The position numbers and the translations under genes were made by a program. Of a stretch of DNA of 64,000 bases, positions 46,989 to 56,254 are shown piece after piece. The stretch is from Thalassoglobus neptunius (GTDB taxonomy: Bacteria > Planctomycetota > Planctomycetia > Planctomycetales > Planctomycetaceae). The stretch is from assembly GCF_007859735.1 (NCBI RefSeq), contig NZ_SIHI01000013.1, forward strand, positions 25,338 through 89,337, given 5' to 3'. The notes beneath the pieces were generated by a model. The model did no database searches and was not told where the DNA came from. It saw only the letters and a program-made list of their open reading frames with translations. Numbering within the stretch: position 1 is the stretch's first letter; each line of letters begins with the position of its first letter.

Positions 46989-47335
46989 CACAACTTTCTC
47001 TTCAAGAAAACCACAGGTGCTGCCCAGCTGAGGCGATTTACAGCCGAGCTTCCATCAATGAGATTCGATTCTATTGCGAACCGCTCGCCAGTGGAACTCA
47101 TGGAACATTTCCGTCGTGCCTTTGTGGATTTCTTGAGAACCCCCAGCAACTGCCGGGAAAGAACCTGTGATGAGAACTCTGATCGCGGGCGAAGCGGTCT
47201 TGCGTTCATTTTCCGGTTCGTGTTATTTCTTCAAAAATGACTCTTCGTTCCCAATTCCACTCAGGTGTCCGGATACAGACGCTGTGAGGGAATGCTTTTT
47301 TCGTTCAAATACAATCGTGTCCACAGGATGTACGG
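46989..47335. other. divergent intergenic region, nothing recognised
   Basis: About 350 bases between the SGNH esterase gene (minus) and the zinc-ribbon gene (plus). Promoters of both are expected. Open frames on both strands are short and unconvincing. Confidence 0.35.
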
Positions 47336-48658
47336 ATGTGGTGTGCCAACTGCCAGGAAGATGTCGCCACCGAGATCTCACAGGATGGGCAAACTCTCAA
47401 GTGCACAACCTGTGGGGATGTTGTCCGTGAGGTATTTGCCCCGAGTTTGCATCCAGAAACCAAGTCAGCTCGTGAGTTGCTGCAAAAGTGGGCCGAAGAA
47501 CAGAAGCTGACGATTCAAAAACCTTCACAGCCGAAGACTCCGCCAGCGGAACCAAAGTCCGACCGCTCCGCCAGCCGCTCACTCACAACCGATCAGACTT
47601 CATCCGATCAAGCTCCGACTGACCAAACTCAAGCCGAACCAGCATCGACAGAACAGGCTTCGCCAGATGCCGCTGCGAAGGTTGCGTCGACAAAACAGGA
47701 TGCTGTTGCGAAAGTTGGCGCGAACAGCTCAGACGAACATCGCGAAGAAACAGCAGATCAGATCGTCAAAAAGAATCTCAGCGGCGAATCGCTGAAGGAA
47801 GATGCTGCGGCCGATGAAATCGACTCGGTCAATTCATCTGAGAGTCAAAATTCCGCTCACGGAGTTTCCGCCTCTCACGAAGTTCCGCCAACGATTCAGC
47901 GGAAAGCTGAGACATCCTCACGAAGCAGCAGTGATCCGAGTTTTCGTGTTGATACCGCTCACGGAAGTGAACGATTCAGCGACAGTGCAGAAGACACGAC
48001 TCATGGAAAACGACGCCGATTGATTCCCCGGGCTCCAAACTTGTCGGCTGTGAATCGCGATCAGATAGACGAAGATGTCGCGGAATCCAATGATGTTCAC
48101 GTTGATGAGTTCGCGTCGAAACAGCAACACGCGGCGGAACATGATCTCGCGAGCGAAGTCCCGGAAGCAGATGATCCGGAAACGGGTGATACTGTGAACG
48201 CAACGGGGCCTCGCCAAACACATCTGGAACATCACTCCGAGCAAGGTCCTCCTCCGCCACATTTCGATATGCAAAACGTCCGCAAAAAATCACGGTCCCG
48301 TCCGGGAAAAGTGGAAGCGATGTGGGGCCAGCTTCTGGCCTATGCCGGAGTCGGCATTTTGACACTCGGTTCGATCCTCGTGCTCTGGGGATATTTCGGA
48401 TCCATTGAAAGCTATGCTTCAACCGGATGGCTGTTATCGACAGCGGGGCAAATGCTCCTGCTTCTCGGGTTGGTGACGCTCATTTCCGGAGGGATGGAAC
48501 AAACAAAAACAGAAGTCACTGAACAGATTGAATATCTCGGCGGACGCATGATCCGCATCGAGGAATCAACGGAACAGCTCTTGAATGGACCGCATTTCGG
48601 TCGACATAAAGAGACCTCTTCGAAGAATTCACAACTCCATCCGAAAAGAGCGGAATAG
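47336..48658 (+). CDS. zinc-ribbon membrane protein with disordered linker
   Basis: A 440-residue protein in three parts. Residues 3-26 are a zinc ribbon with C3xxC6 and C23xxC26 (WCANCQEDV, KCTTCGDVV). Residues about 50-325 are a low-complexity, disordered linker rich in Ser, Thr, Glu, Ala and Gln. Two membrane helices follow (about 333-352, LAYAGVGILTLGSILVLWGY, and 366-385, WLLSTAGQMLLLLGLVTLI), then a short helical tail. The arrangement suggests a cytoplasmic zinc domain tethered by a long flexible arm; its role is unknown. The start has AGGA at suitable spacing. A Lys-rich small gene and a small acidic gene follow in the same direction. Confidence 0.7.
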   Translation: MWCANCQEDVATEISQDGQTLKCTTCGDVVREVFAPSLHPETKSARELLQKWAEEQKLTIQKPSQPKTPPAEPKSDRSASRSLTTDQTSSDQAPTDQTQAEPASTEQASPDAAAKVASTKQDAVAKVGANSSDEHREETADQIVKKNLSGESLKEDAAADEIDSVNSSESQNSAHGVSASHEVPPTIQRKAETSSRSSSDPSFRVDTAHGSERFSDSAEDTTHGKRRRLIPRAPNLSAVNRDQIDEDVAESNDVHVDEFASKQQHAAEHDLASEVPEADDPETGDTVNATGPRQTHLEHHSEQGPPPPHFDMQNVRKKSRSRPGKVEAMWGQLLAYAGVGILTLGSILVLWGYFGSIESYASTGWLLSTAGQMLLLLGLVTLISGGMEQTKTEVTEQIEYLGGRMIRIEESTEQLLNGPHFGRHKETSSKNSQLHPKRAE

Positions 48659-48737
48659 GATTTGAACTGATTGGACGTTCTCCCTAACATTCGCCCCGCA
48701 TCGATTCGATTCGACTGAGAACAGGGAGTCAGGTCCA

Positions 48738-48905
48738 ATGACAGGATACACAGTTCATACTGGGGCAAACGACAAGTTCCGCGACGGATGGGACAACATT
48801 TTCTCGAAGCCGAAATCGAAGACAGCTTCAAAGAAAAAAGCAGCAACGAAGAACAAGGCAGCTTCAAAAAAGAAAGCTGCTGCGAAGAAGACAAAGAAGA
48901 AGTAA
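48738..48905 (+). CDS. small Lys/Ala-rich basic protein
   Basis: A 55-residue gene not marked by any long frame, with AGG upstream of its ATG. It reads MTGYTVHTGANDKFRDGWDN, then IFSKPKSKTASKKKAATKN and a tail of KAA/KKK repeats. The N-terminal 22 residues look like a conserved module; the tail resembles histone H1 and the Lys-rich tails of some bacterial DNA-binding proteins. It could bind DNA or RNA. The start, the intact frame and the simple composition support it, though such repeats can arise by slippage. Confidence 0.7.
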   Translation: MTGYTVHTGANDKFRDGWDNIFSKPKSKTASKKKAATKNKAASKKKAAAKKTKKK

Positions 48906-49011
48906 CGGTCGAACTGGATTGATCGGCCGTCGGTGATGTGCTGCAAGTGACTCGCTGTGGAACAGCGGTCTGTTTCGTCGATATTCCATCAAATGACATT
49001 GGAGGTCAAAG

Positions 49012-49239
49012 ATGTCAAATTCTGATCAACTAACCGATCAACGCGTGCTCTCCCTTGACGATCAGGACAGCGCTTACGAAATCATCTCAAGCGATGAAGT
49101 TGATCGCGTCGTTGAGGTTCTCGAAGACTTGATGACTCGAGTGAAGAGCGAAAACATTCGCTCGATCCTCGATGAAGCAGCGGACGAGATCTATTCGCTC
49201 GTCTATTCTGAAGAACACGCTGACGCGGACGCTGCGTAA
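49012..49239 (+). CDS. small acidic hypothetical protein
   Basis: A 75-residue protein with an excellent ribosome site (GGAGG, TTGGAGGTCAAAG) before ATG 49012. It is acidic and helical: SDEVDRVVEVLEDLMTRVKSENIRSILDEAADEIYSLVY. No signal peptide, membrane helix or known motif. It follows the Lys-rich gene by about 105 bases and may share its transcript. The opposite charges of the two small proteins are suggestive of pairing, but that is a guess. Confidence 0.75.
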   Translation: MSNSDQLTDQRVLSLDDQDSAYEIISSDEVDRVVEVLEDLMTRVKSENIRSILDEAADEIYSLVYSEEHADADAA

Positions 49240-49939
49240 TCTGCGAAGGCGAACTTTGCACGGTGTTTGCAAAGTCTCGCAATGCCATGAAGTCACGTGT
49301 TCAACGAAGACATGTCGTTGAATGCTTGACTGCTCCGCGATTTGCTTCCGGGAAAAGTCGTTTCGACTCGCAGGAGAACTCGATTCGAAATTTCCTTGCG
49401 AATTCGCGCGAGCAAAATCGGACACAGATCATGACTCCCGGTTGATCCAACTTCACTGAGATTAACTGTCGAGATCAATCATCGAATTCAGGTGTACGTC
49501 CTGAACTTGTCACTCCAATCAGTGGGAAGGAATCGGCCGCCTGAAAATGGTGCAGGGAAGCTTCCTTCTCGAATTGACGAAGTTTATCGATCAATCTCTG
49601 GCTGAATTGAGAAAGCCTCGGAAGAGGAGGTTCGTCCTTCTTCCGGGGTTTTCTTGCGTTCGGGAACTCAGACTGTCGCGAATTCGGCGGTTGGGCGTCT
49701 GTCCAGGAGACTCAAATTCGAGGATTTTGAGCGCGTTTTTGAGTCGACACTTGTTCGTGCACCATTTTGAAGGGATAACATGATCGACGTTCCGAAGATG
49801 TCGCGGTAGACAGGGCATCGTTGCCGCGCTCAAACTTCGAGAATGCCTCCGCCGATCGATTGAAGTGATTGTATTGGAATGCACCTCGAGCAATCGCTGT
49901 CGGCCACAGCCACTCCTTCCTTGAGACGATCGACCTTCC
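49240..49939. other. long intergenic region, nothing recognised
   Basis: About 700 bases before the L-fuconate dehydratase gene. Frames on both strands were read; none has a ribosome site plus protein-like pattern. No repeat, terminator with a T run or RNA family was recognised. Confidence 0.4.
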
Positions 49940-51247
49940 ATGACGACAATCACAGGTATCACTGCGAGAGACATTCGTTTTCCAACTTCACAGCACCTTG
50001 ATGGATCGGATGCAATGAATCCCGATCCTGATTATTCCGCAGCTTATGTCGTTCTCGAAACAGACTCTTCATCGGGAGTTTCGGGGCATGGAATGACGTT
50101 CACGATCGGACGCGGGAATGAACTGTGCGTGGCTGCGATCCACGCGTTGAAGCCGTTCATCGTCGGAAAGAGTCTCGAAGAGATCATCGAAAACCCCGGC
50201 GCGTTCTGGAGCCATATGACCGGGGACAGCCAGTTGCGATGGGTTGGACCAGAGAAAGGCGTGATCCATCTGGCGACCGCAGCTGTCGTGAATGCTGTCT
50301 GGGATCTCATTGCGAAGGTCAAGGAAAAGCCGCTGTGGCGTCTCCTGAGTGAAATGTCTCCTGAAGAAATTGTCCGGTCGATCGACTTTCAATACATCAC
50401 CGACTTTCTGACTCCTGAAGAAGCGTTGGACATTCTTCGACAAAAGGAACCGACGCGGCAGCAGCGGATCGATGACCTGTTGGCGAATGGCTTGGCCTCT
50501 TACACCACCTCAGCGGGATGGCTCGGGTACAGCGATGAAAAACTCCGGGAGTTGTGTCGTCAATGTTTGAAAGACGGTTGGCAGTGTTTCAAGATTAAGG
50601 TGGGCCAGAATCTGGAAGACGATATCCGTCGCTGTGAGATCATTCGCGAAGAAATCGGTCCTGATCGCAGACTGATGATCGACGCCAATCAGGTATGGGA
50701 CGTCGATGAAGCAATTGAGTGGGTTCAGAAACTCGCGAGATTCAATCCGTGGTTCATCGAAGAGCCAACTTCACCGGATGATGTTCTGGGCCACGCCACA
50801 ATCGCGAATGCTGTAGCCCCGATCAAAGTTGCCACCGGAGAGCACTGTGCGAACCGAGTGATGTTCAAGCAATTCCTGCAAGCCAAGGGAATGGGGATTT
50901 GCCAGATCGACAGCTGTCGATTGGGTGGCGTCAACGAAATTCTGGCTGTGCTGCTCATGGCTGCAAAGTGCGATATTCCGGTTTGCCCCCATGCTGGAGG
51001 AGTTGGCTTGTGCGAATATGTGCAACACTTGTCCATGTTCGATTATGTCGCAGTCAGCGGTACGACCGAAGACCGGATTACCGAATTCGCTGGCCATCTC
51101 CACGAGCACTTCGTGAACCCTGTTCAAATGCGGAACGGAAACTATCTGGCTCCGCAGGCCCCGGGTTACAGCATTGAGATGTTCCCCGAGTCCCTCGATC
51201 GGTATGAGTATCCGCACGGCGAAGCATGGGAAGGAACCGTTGCCTAA
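49940..51247 (+). CDS. L-fuconate dehydratase (enolase superfamily)
   Basis: A 435-residue enolase-superfamily dehydratase. The active site is complete: Lys218 and Lys220 in CFKIKVG, Asp248 and Asn250 in LMIDANQVW, Glu274 in WFIEEPTSPDD, Glu301 in VATGEHCANR, Asp324 in CQIDSCRLGGVNE, and His351 in VCPHAGGVGLCEY. As far as I recall, these match the numbering of the characterised Xanthomonas L-fuconate dehydratase almost exactly. The enzyme removes water from L-fuconate in fucose breakdown, in the cytoplasm. This fits an organism that consumes fucose-rich algal polysaccharides. Human ENOSF1-like relatives have the same fold. No other fucose genes are adjacent. Confidence 0.92.
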   Translation: MTTITGITARDIRFPTSQHLDGSDAMNPDPDYSAAYVVLETDSSSGVSGHGMTFTIGRGNELCVAAIHALKPFIVGKSLEEIIENPGAFWSHMTGDSQLRWVGPEKGVIHLATAAVVNAVWDLIAKVKEKPLWRLLSEMSPEEIVRSIDFQYITDFLTPEEALDILRQKEPTRQQRIDDLLANGLASYTTSAGWLGYSDEKLRELCRQCLKDGWQCFKIKVGQNLEDDIRRCEIIREEIGPDRRLMIDANQVWDVDEAIEWVQKLARFNPWFIEEPTSPDDVLGHATIANAVAPIKVATGEHCANRVMFKQFLQAKGMGICQIDSCRLGGVNEILAVLLMAAKCDIPVCPHAGGVGLCEYVQHLSMFDYVAVSGTTEDRITEFAGHLHEHFVNPVQMRNGNYLAPQAPGYSIEMFPESLDRYEYPHGEAWEGTVA

Positions 51248-51294
51248 AGTCTGCGCGACGAATCTCTGAACAAGCACATAACGGTGAAATTCAT

Positions 51295-52299
51295 TTACGG
51301 AGACGGTTCCGTCGCCCGTGATGAGAGTTTCGGGCGATTCGAAGTTTCATGCCCGAATGGAGACTCAGGGAAGAACTCGACTTCCGGAATGAAGCGATAC
51401 GATCCCCCATTGCGAGCTGCCAACTCTTTCAGAAACTTCTCGCCGTCGTCGTCGCCAAAGCCAATGCAATTGATTGAGACTTTCGCCACGTTGGCTTTCG
51501 AAACATTCTCGACGACACGGTATTTGAAATCACCGTCAGTGAGGAAGTAGATGACTTCCGGTCGAAGTTGAAGCGCCATCAGCAACGCAATTTCCGGATC
51601 CGTTTTTCCTTCCGGCTTTGCTGTTGCCATCCAGTGAAGGTATCTCTTCTTCGCCCCGGTTGTTGCATCGGCGAGTTGATTCGAAGGCATTGGGTATGCG
51701 TGCTCATTGAAGAGAATCATGAAGAATCGCTGGGTTTCTTCCATTGCCTGAATCGAAGTGAGCAATTCCATTTGAACTCGCGCGAAGCGGGTTTTCGTCG
51801 GTCCCGGGAAAGGGTGAAGCATACTCTTGGACGCATCGACAACGAAAACGACGCTGTGACCTTGAAGATTGATTCCGAAGAAGTGCGCGCCGCCGATGCC
51901 TTCACCGTCGCCCTCGCCGCTTTTCGCGAGCACTCCCGTCGGAATGAGCGGACCGACATCTTCGCTCATCGATCCGGTCCCGTTCGAGGGAGCCATGCGA
52001 GGAAGGTCTCCGGCGATTTCATATCGAGGTGCGGAAGTGACCGGAGCAGATGCAGGCTGAAGAAAACTTGGAGGAGCTTGTCGCTGTTGATTGGCGCGAT
52101 CCGATTCCGCCTCGACGCCGAAGTTCATGTCGGCGATGACGGTCATGTCCGGAAACTCCTGGACATCGGCATTCCCGACGATTGTTGACAGTTCTCGAGA
52201 GTCGCTCGCCGGAAGGAGCATCATCGCAAAGATGCCGACCACCATGAGATGAAGGATCAGCGATGCAGCTGCCGGCACGCCTTTCTCAATCATTCTCAT
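51295..52299 (-). CDS. membrane-anchored von Willebrand factor A protein
   Basis: A 334-residue protein. A membrane helix near the N-terminus (about 11-31, ASLILHLMVVGIFAMMLLPA) anchors it, followed by a low-complexity linker rich in Pro, Ser and Ala. From about residue 148 a vWA domain is seen with the MIDAS motif DASKS (155-159) in VVFVVDASKSML, then ILFNEHAY and YFLTDGDFKYRVV with the further metal-site Asp. Such proteins in planctomycetes often work with secretion, MoxR-type ATPases or cell-surface complexes. It is convergent with the fuconate dehydratase gene by 47 bases. Partners are not visible here. Confidence 0.85.
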   Translation of the reverse strand: MRMIEKGVPAAASLILHLMVVGIFAMMLLPASDSRELSTIVGNADVQEFPDMTVIADMNFGVEAESDRANQQRQAPPSFLQPASAPVTSAPRYEIAGDLPRMAPSNGTGSMSEDVGPLIPTGVLAKSGEGDGEGIGGAHFFGINLQGHSVVFVVDASKSMLHPFPGPTKTRFARVQMELLTSIQAMEETQRFFMILFNEHAYPMPSNQLADATTGAKKRYLHWMATAKPEGKTDPEIALLMALQLRPEVIYFLTDGDFKYRVVENVSKANVAKVSINCIGFGDDDGEKFLKELAARNGGSYRFIPEVEFFPESPFGHETSNRPKLSSRATEPSP

Positions 52300-52811
52300 T
52301 GTCGGACCTGCGAAGCTGAAAGAAGAGAAGAAACGAATTCCGAAATGCCGTCTCTTGCATACAATCGGCTGATTGAAAAAAGTTCTCGCCAGGATTTACG
52401 GTAACCAGCAAGAATGGAAGATGCAAAAGTGATTTCTCAGGAATCCTGAGGATCAAACAGGGACAATGGAGAAACTCTAGCGGTTGTATCAGCTGTACGG
52501 TGTCACGCAATTTGCCGTGTCACTTCCCTTTCTTGTCTGCAGCGAATCGCACAGGCGAGGGTAGTGAGAGAAGCAATAAGGTTGAAAACGGCAGAGCGGC
52601 AGAGTTTTCAACGAGGTTTCAAAGGCATTGTTAAATGGCCGCCCATGAAATGAGTGTGAAGAATTGAACCGCGTTCATGGTCATTTTCGAGATGAAGTTG
52701 TCGGATTTCATTGATTCGAATGATGGATTCTGTTCGGATCGCGAATCAATTTCGGTTGCTTACTTCTCCTCTCGATGAACTTTCACTGAATGCGATGACA
52801 GAAATTTGATC
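52300..52811. other. divergent intergenic region, nothing recognised
   Basis: About 510 bases between the vWA gene (minus) and the DCC protein gene (plus). It should contain both promoters. I found no supported ORF, repeat or hairpin. Confidence 0.4.
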
Positions 52812-53234
52812 ATGAACAGGCAGCCCGAATCCTCACTCGAAGAATCTTCTCCCATCGTCTTTTTTGATGGCGTGTGCGGGTTCTGTAACGGGACCGTCGA
52901 TTTCCTGATGACGAGAGATCCCGACCACCGGTTGCGTTTCGCGCCGCTGCAAGGAAAAACGGCTCAGGAGTTATTGACGGAGGATCAGCGGAATCTCGAT
53001 TCCATCGTTCTGAAAGATTCGACAGGAGTCTGGAAGAAGTCGGCTGCGATTGTTCGCATTTTGTGGCACATCGGCGGAGGCTGGAAATTTCTCGGCACGC
53101 TACTCTGGCTGATTCCGTTTCCGATCCGTGATGTTGTGTACGGTTTGATTGCCCGCGTTCGCTATCGGATTTTCGGAAAACGTGAAGCGTGTCGAATGCC
53201 GACAGAAGAGGAACGGAACGTGATTCTTGAATAG
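52812..53234 (+). CDS. DCC-family thiol-disulfide oxidoreductase-like protein (DUF393)
   Basis: A 140-residue protein with the defining DxxCxxC motif, VFFDGVCGFCNGTVDF (Cys22 and Cys25), and the second half RFAPLQGKTAQELL and VLKDSTGVWKKSAAIVRIL that fit DUF393. A hydrophobic stretch LGTLLWLIPFPIRDVVYGL suggests membrane association. The family is predicted to handle disulfides; activity is unproven. ATG 52812 is used; a TTG two codons earlier is possible. Confidence 0.92.
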   Translation: MNRQPESSLEESSPIVFFDGVCGFCNGTVDFLMTRDPDHRLRFAPLQGKTAQELLTEDQRNLDSIVLKDSTGVWKKSAAIVRILWHIGGGWKFLGTLLWLIPFPIRDVVYGLIARVRYRIFGKREACRMPTEEERNVILE

Positions 53235-53315
53235 ACGATTCAACATCACATGGCGGTTTTCATCGTGGATGCCAAACGATTTCAGAACGAAGTCTGGAGC
53301 ATTTTCTTTTTTTGG

Positions 53316-53401
53316 GTTTGGACTCACTCGCACGAGCAAACTCAGCCTTTTAACTGATGAGAAAGTTCAAGCGAGTGCACAGGCAAGAACAACATGCTCT
53401 A
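53316..53401 (+). repeat. dispersed hairpin repeat, copy C
   Basis: About 86 bases matching copies A and B: GTTTGGACTCACTCGCACGA, then CTGATGAGAAAGTTCAAGCG, AGTGCACAGG, and GCTCTA at its right edge. It lies between two convergent genes. Unlike A and B its TAG edge is not a gene's stop codon. Confidence 0.85.
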
Positions 53402-53440
53402 AAAACAAAGTCACCAGAGAAACAGTGTCTCTCTGGTGAC
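53401..53440 (-). terminator. intrinsic terminator of the DUF6263-like gene
   Basis: GTCACCAGAGA (53410-53420) pairs perfectly with TCTCTGGTGAC (53430-53440) around a 9-base loop. An A-rich run at 53401-53409 gives TTTGTTTTT on the minus strand. It abuts repeat copy C. Confidence 0.8.
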
Positions 53441-53546
53441 TGATCGGTTCGGTACTTGAAAAGAGGCAAAATTGACGAGAACTCGTCTCCGTTGCATGAG
53501 CGTCTTTCCTGTCTGAGGAAGACTCTGCACGCAAAACTTCTAAGGA

Positions 53547-54467
53547 TCACTGACGGTTTTGCTTCGTGCCGACTTTCATGACGAGATCGAGTGACGATGG
53601 GAGTTCCTGACCGTTCGCGATGAAAGTGAGATCGCCGACGATGTGCATGTCGCTGCTTGATTCCACCACGTCTTTTATTGCAGGGTCGTACCACAACGTT
53701 CCTCCCGAAGATTCCACTTCGAGCTCGCTGTCTTTCAGTTCAAGCGGAAGTTTTCCGCCCGAGATCTCAAACGTGAGCGACTTTGTTTTGACGTCGATTT
53801 TATCCATCGACTTTCCGTTGTGCTGCTCGGGGCCAACGTAAGTGTATTCGCGAACGAGATAGAAAACCTGACCGCTGCCGAGATACGCTTCTTCGTTGCG
53901 TTCCCAAGTGTCTCCAACAGCCACCGGTTCTTTGGGAAGTCGATTGATGGCTGTTTCGGTTTCTTTCTTGAGACGGTCGTCAGACATCTCTTCAGAGAAC
54001 GCTTCCGGAAGATCCTGATTGGAGTCGTTCGTGTATTTCGCCGACTTGACTTCATGGTTGTCTCCATAGGTAATTTCCCAAGTCGACTCTGCCGCGACGG
54101 CGATGTATTTTGCGATGTCCGCCAATGGTCCATCGGGCACAGCGTTGTTCGGGTTTCCGGTGTCGAAGTTCAAGGAAACTCCTCCCGGAAGCTCCATATT
54201 CATTTGCATCAATTCCAGGTTTCCAAGCATTTTGACTTGCCCGGAAGTCGCACTCTCAACGGTTTGCTTAATCACAATGTAATTGTCCACCGCGGTGACG
54301 ATATCCATTCCCGCAATGTTCAAAGTCTGGTCGATATCCATCTCGACTTCCGATTTGGTCACCTCACCCTGTTCAAAAGTCGGGGCATAGGAGAGGTCCG
54401 TTTGAGCAAAGACAGTCAGGGGCGACGTGATCAATACAGCGGTCAGTGATAGGATTCGCAGAATCAT
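53547..54467 (-). CDS. secreted DUF6263-like protein
   Basis: A 306-residue exported protein, signal peptide 1-21 (MILRILSLTAVLITSPLTVFA). The mature part is beta-rich: FEQGEVTKSEVEMDIDQTLNIAG, YIVIKQTVESATSGQVKM, PVAVGDTWERNEEAYLGSG, EYTYVGPEQHNGKSMDKIDVK, and a late SGGTLWYDPAIKDVVESS. This pattern matches the DUF6263 group of periplasmic planctomycete and Bacteroidetes-like proteins. Function unknown. It is convergent with the DCC gene, separated by repeat copy C and a terminator. Confidence 0.75.
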   Translation of the reverse strand: MILRILSLTAVLITSPLTVFAQTDLSYAPTFEQGEVTKSEVEMDIDQTLNIAGMDIVTAVDNYIVIKQTVESATSGQVKMLGNLELMQMNMELPGGVSLNFDTGNPNNAVPDGPLADIAKYIAVAAESTWEITYGDNHEVKSAKYTNDSNQDLPEAFSEEMSDDRLKKETETAINRLPKEPVAVGDTWERNEEAYLGSGQVFYLVREYTYVGPEQHNGKSMDKIDVKTKSLTFEISGGKLPLELKDSELEVESSGGTLWYDPAIKDVVESSSDMHIVGDLTFIANGQELPSSLDLVMKVGTKQNRQ

Positions 54468-54774
54468 TCGAACATTCCTTCATTTCTCTGGTCTAGTCAA
54501 ATGGTTGTGAAGCAACTCGATTTCCGTAGGGAACCGCAGAGATGTTCCAATGAAGGACTGGCCCAGGCGATTCGTTTTCTCATACGTACTGATTCGCAAT
54601 TTAGATGAAATAATTTGCGAGATACTGCTTGCTTTCGCCTTTTTTTCCGATCTTGGATCACACACTCTCTCGCGTGGGGATCACCAGATTGCTCTTCGGT
54701 TTCGTTTAAACAGAGTGGGTCTGAAAAGAACTTCTCAAATAATCCAGGCGATCACGCAACTCGCGCAACGTGCT
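54468..54774. other. intergenic region, nothing recognised
   Basis: About 310 bases upstream of the DUF6263-like gene and downstream of the sugar-epimerase-like gene, both minus strand. Promoter expected; no repeat or strong hairpin was noticed. Confidence 0.35.
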
Positions 54775-56040
54775 CTATTCCGGAGGACTTTTTAAGGTTT
54801 CGGTTGGCCGATCATTCTGGAGTTTCTGGATTTCCTCGACCGTTTCTTTGATCTTCTCAGGCGAGTTCAAGAACTCGTAGCGAAGAGTGAACTGACGAGT
54901 TTCATCTGCGGCAAGAACCGGAATGCGCCCGTGCGATCGCTCGACTCGTCGATTGAATGGATAAGAGGTTCCGGGTTCCAATCCCGTGACGTAACCGTTT
55001 TCAATCGTGGTCAGGTTCTTCCAAAGCGTAAAGCATGGCAACTCGTCGACGTTGTATCGAATCGTCGCTGCCCGGTTTCCTTCACTGTTCTTCAGGCAGA
55101 TGAGAGTCTCTGAATTCGAATCAGCATACAACTTCATCAAATAGACTTGTTCGATAAAGCCTTTCGTTGGGGCGGCATAAAACCACGGAGCTTCAACATC
55201 TTTCGAAGCTGCCGCATTCATTGGCTGAACGGATTGCACAGGAGCAATGAATTCCGCGCCTTCCGACAACAACGGGACTCCGAAATTCGTGTGATAGATC
55301 AGTTGGAGTTCTTGCGGATCGGATCCCATGTTGGTGACTTCGTCTGAGATCGTCAGCTCTGTCGATCCGGGAATGGTGGAGACCTCAGTGGACAGTTTCA
55401 GTTTCGGCCCGAACAGCATTGATTCGTAAACGGTGCCACGAAGACGGATGCGATGAGGAGGAGCTTTGTCGATGATCAACTCCACCCGCGAGGCGGGAAT
55501 GTTCCCGACCTTTCCGTGCAGCGTGAGCATCATCTCCGCTTCCGCTCCCGTGTTGTCGGTGAACTGATCAACTCCGGGGTGCCCGGCGAATTCGAGTCCG
55601 CATCGAACCATCCATTCATTGAAACCTTCCAGCCATCCGATCCCTCCGCGAGATTCAAGATTGACCCACTGCGGGTGGACCACTTCCTTAACGGGAGATT
55701 CCCACCCGATGCGGAAGTCGTTGATTTTGATATCCAGAATGCTCATTCCTCTTGTTGGAATGATGCGAATGGCCATCGCACCATTCTCAAGAGTGATGAG
55801 ATCGACACTCTCCTGTTTTCCTCCGTGCAGGACTTCTTTGCGGACGGACCAGCCGGAAGCTTTGGCGATCCCTTCGAAGTTCTTGGACGACAGCGTTTTC
55901 TCTCGAACCCACTGGCCGGTCTGCGTATCGATGAGGACGAAGCGGTGGCTCTCGGCTTCCAGATTGCCGGCCTTCAAGACCAACCAAAATGCGCATAGGA
56001 AAGTGAAGACACGAAAAACCGTGCGGAATGAGCGGCACAT
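54775..56040 (-). CDS. secreted DUF4432 / aldose 1-epimerase-like protein
   Basis: A 421-residue exported protein, signal peptide about 1-29 (FRVFTFLCAFWLVLKAGNLEA). It has the galactose-mutarotase-like beta sandwich of the DUF4432 group: LENGAMAIRIIPTRGMSILDI, GWESPVKEVVHPQWVNLESRGGIGWLEGFNEWMVRCGLEF, LTLHGKVGNIPASRVEL, LIYHTNFGVPLL with the His-Thr core, LPCFTLWKNLTTIENGYVTGLEPGTSYPFNRRVER. It probably binds or epimerises a sugar outside the cytoplasm. Its exact substrate is unknown. Confidence 0.85.
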   Translation of the reverse strand: MCRSFRTVFRVFTFLCAFWLVLKAGNLEAESHRFVLIDTQTGQWVREKTLSSKNFEGIAKASGWSVRKEVLHGGKQESVDLITLENGAMAIRIIPTRGMSILDIKINDFRIGWESPVKEVVHPQWVNLESRGGIGWLEGFNEWMVRCGLEFAGHPGVDQFTDNTGAEAEMMLTLHGKVGNIPASRVELIIDKAPPHRIRLRGTVYESMLFGPKLKLSTEVSTIPGSTELTISDEVTNMGSDPQELQLIYHTNFGVPLLSEGAEFIAPVQSVQPMNAAASKDVEAPWFYAAPTKGFIEQVYLMKLYADSNSETLICLKNSEGNRAATIRYNVDELPCFTLWKNLTTIENGYVTGLEPGTSYPFNRRVERSHGRIPVLAADETRQFTLRYEFLNSPEKIKETVEEIQKLQNDRPTETLKSPPE

Positions 56041-56254
56041 TGATGATCGTCCTGAGAATTCAGAGAACAGAGATCGAGAAGTGGTTCTCTAATTGTTGAC
56101 GACTTTGAAGCGAATCGCAACCTGAGACGCAATGCGTGACCGTCAGATGATCACGCGAAGATGGCAAGCTCCTGCGAGCCAGCAGTGAGTGTTGCGCGGA
56201 AAGCGTCGCTGAAAAGGGGCGATGAAAATGCTTCGTTTCGAACGTCCGAATTCT

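Noticed and set aside
49591..49974. Minus-strand frame with NVDHVIPSKW, resembling an HNH start
   Set aside because: No further HNH residues, no ribosome site and unbalanced composition; the match is too short.
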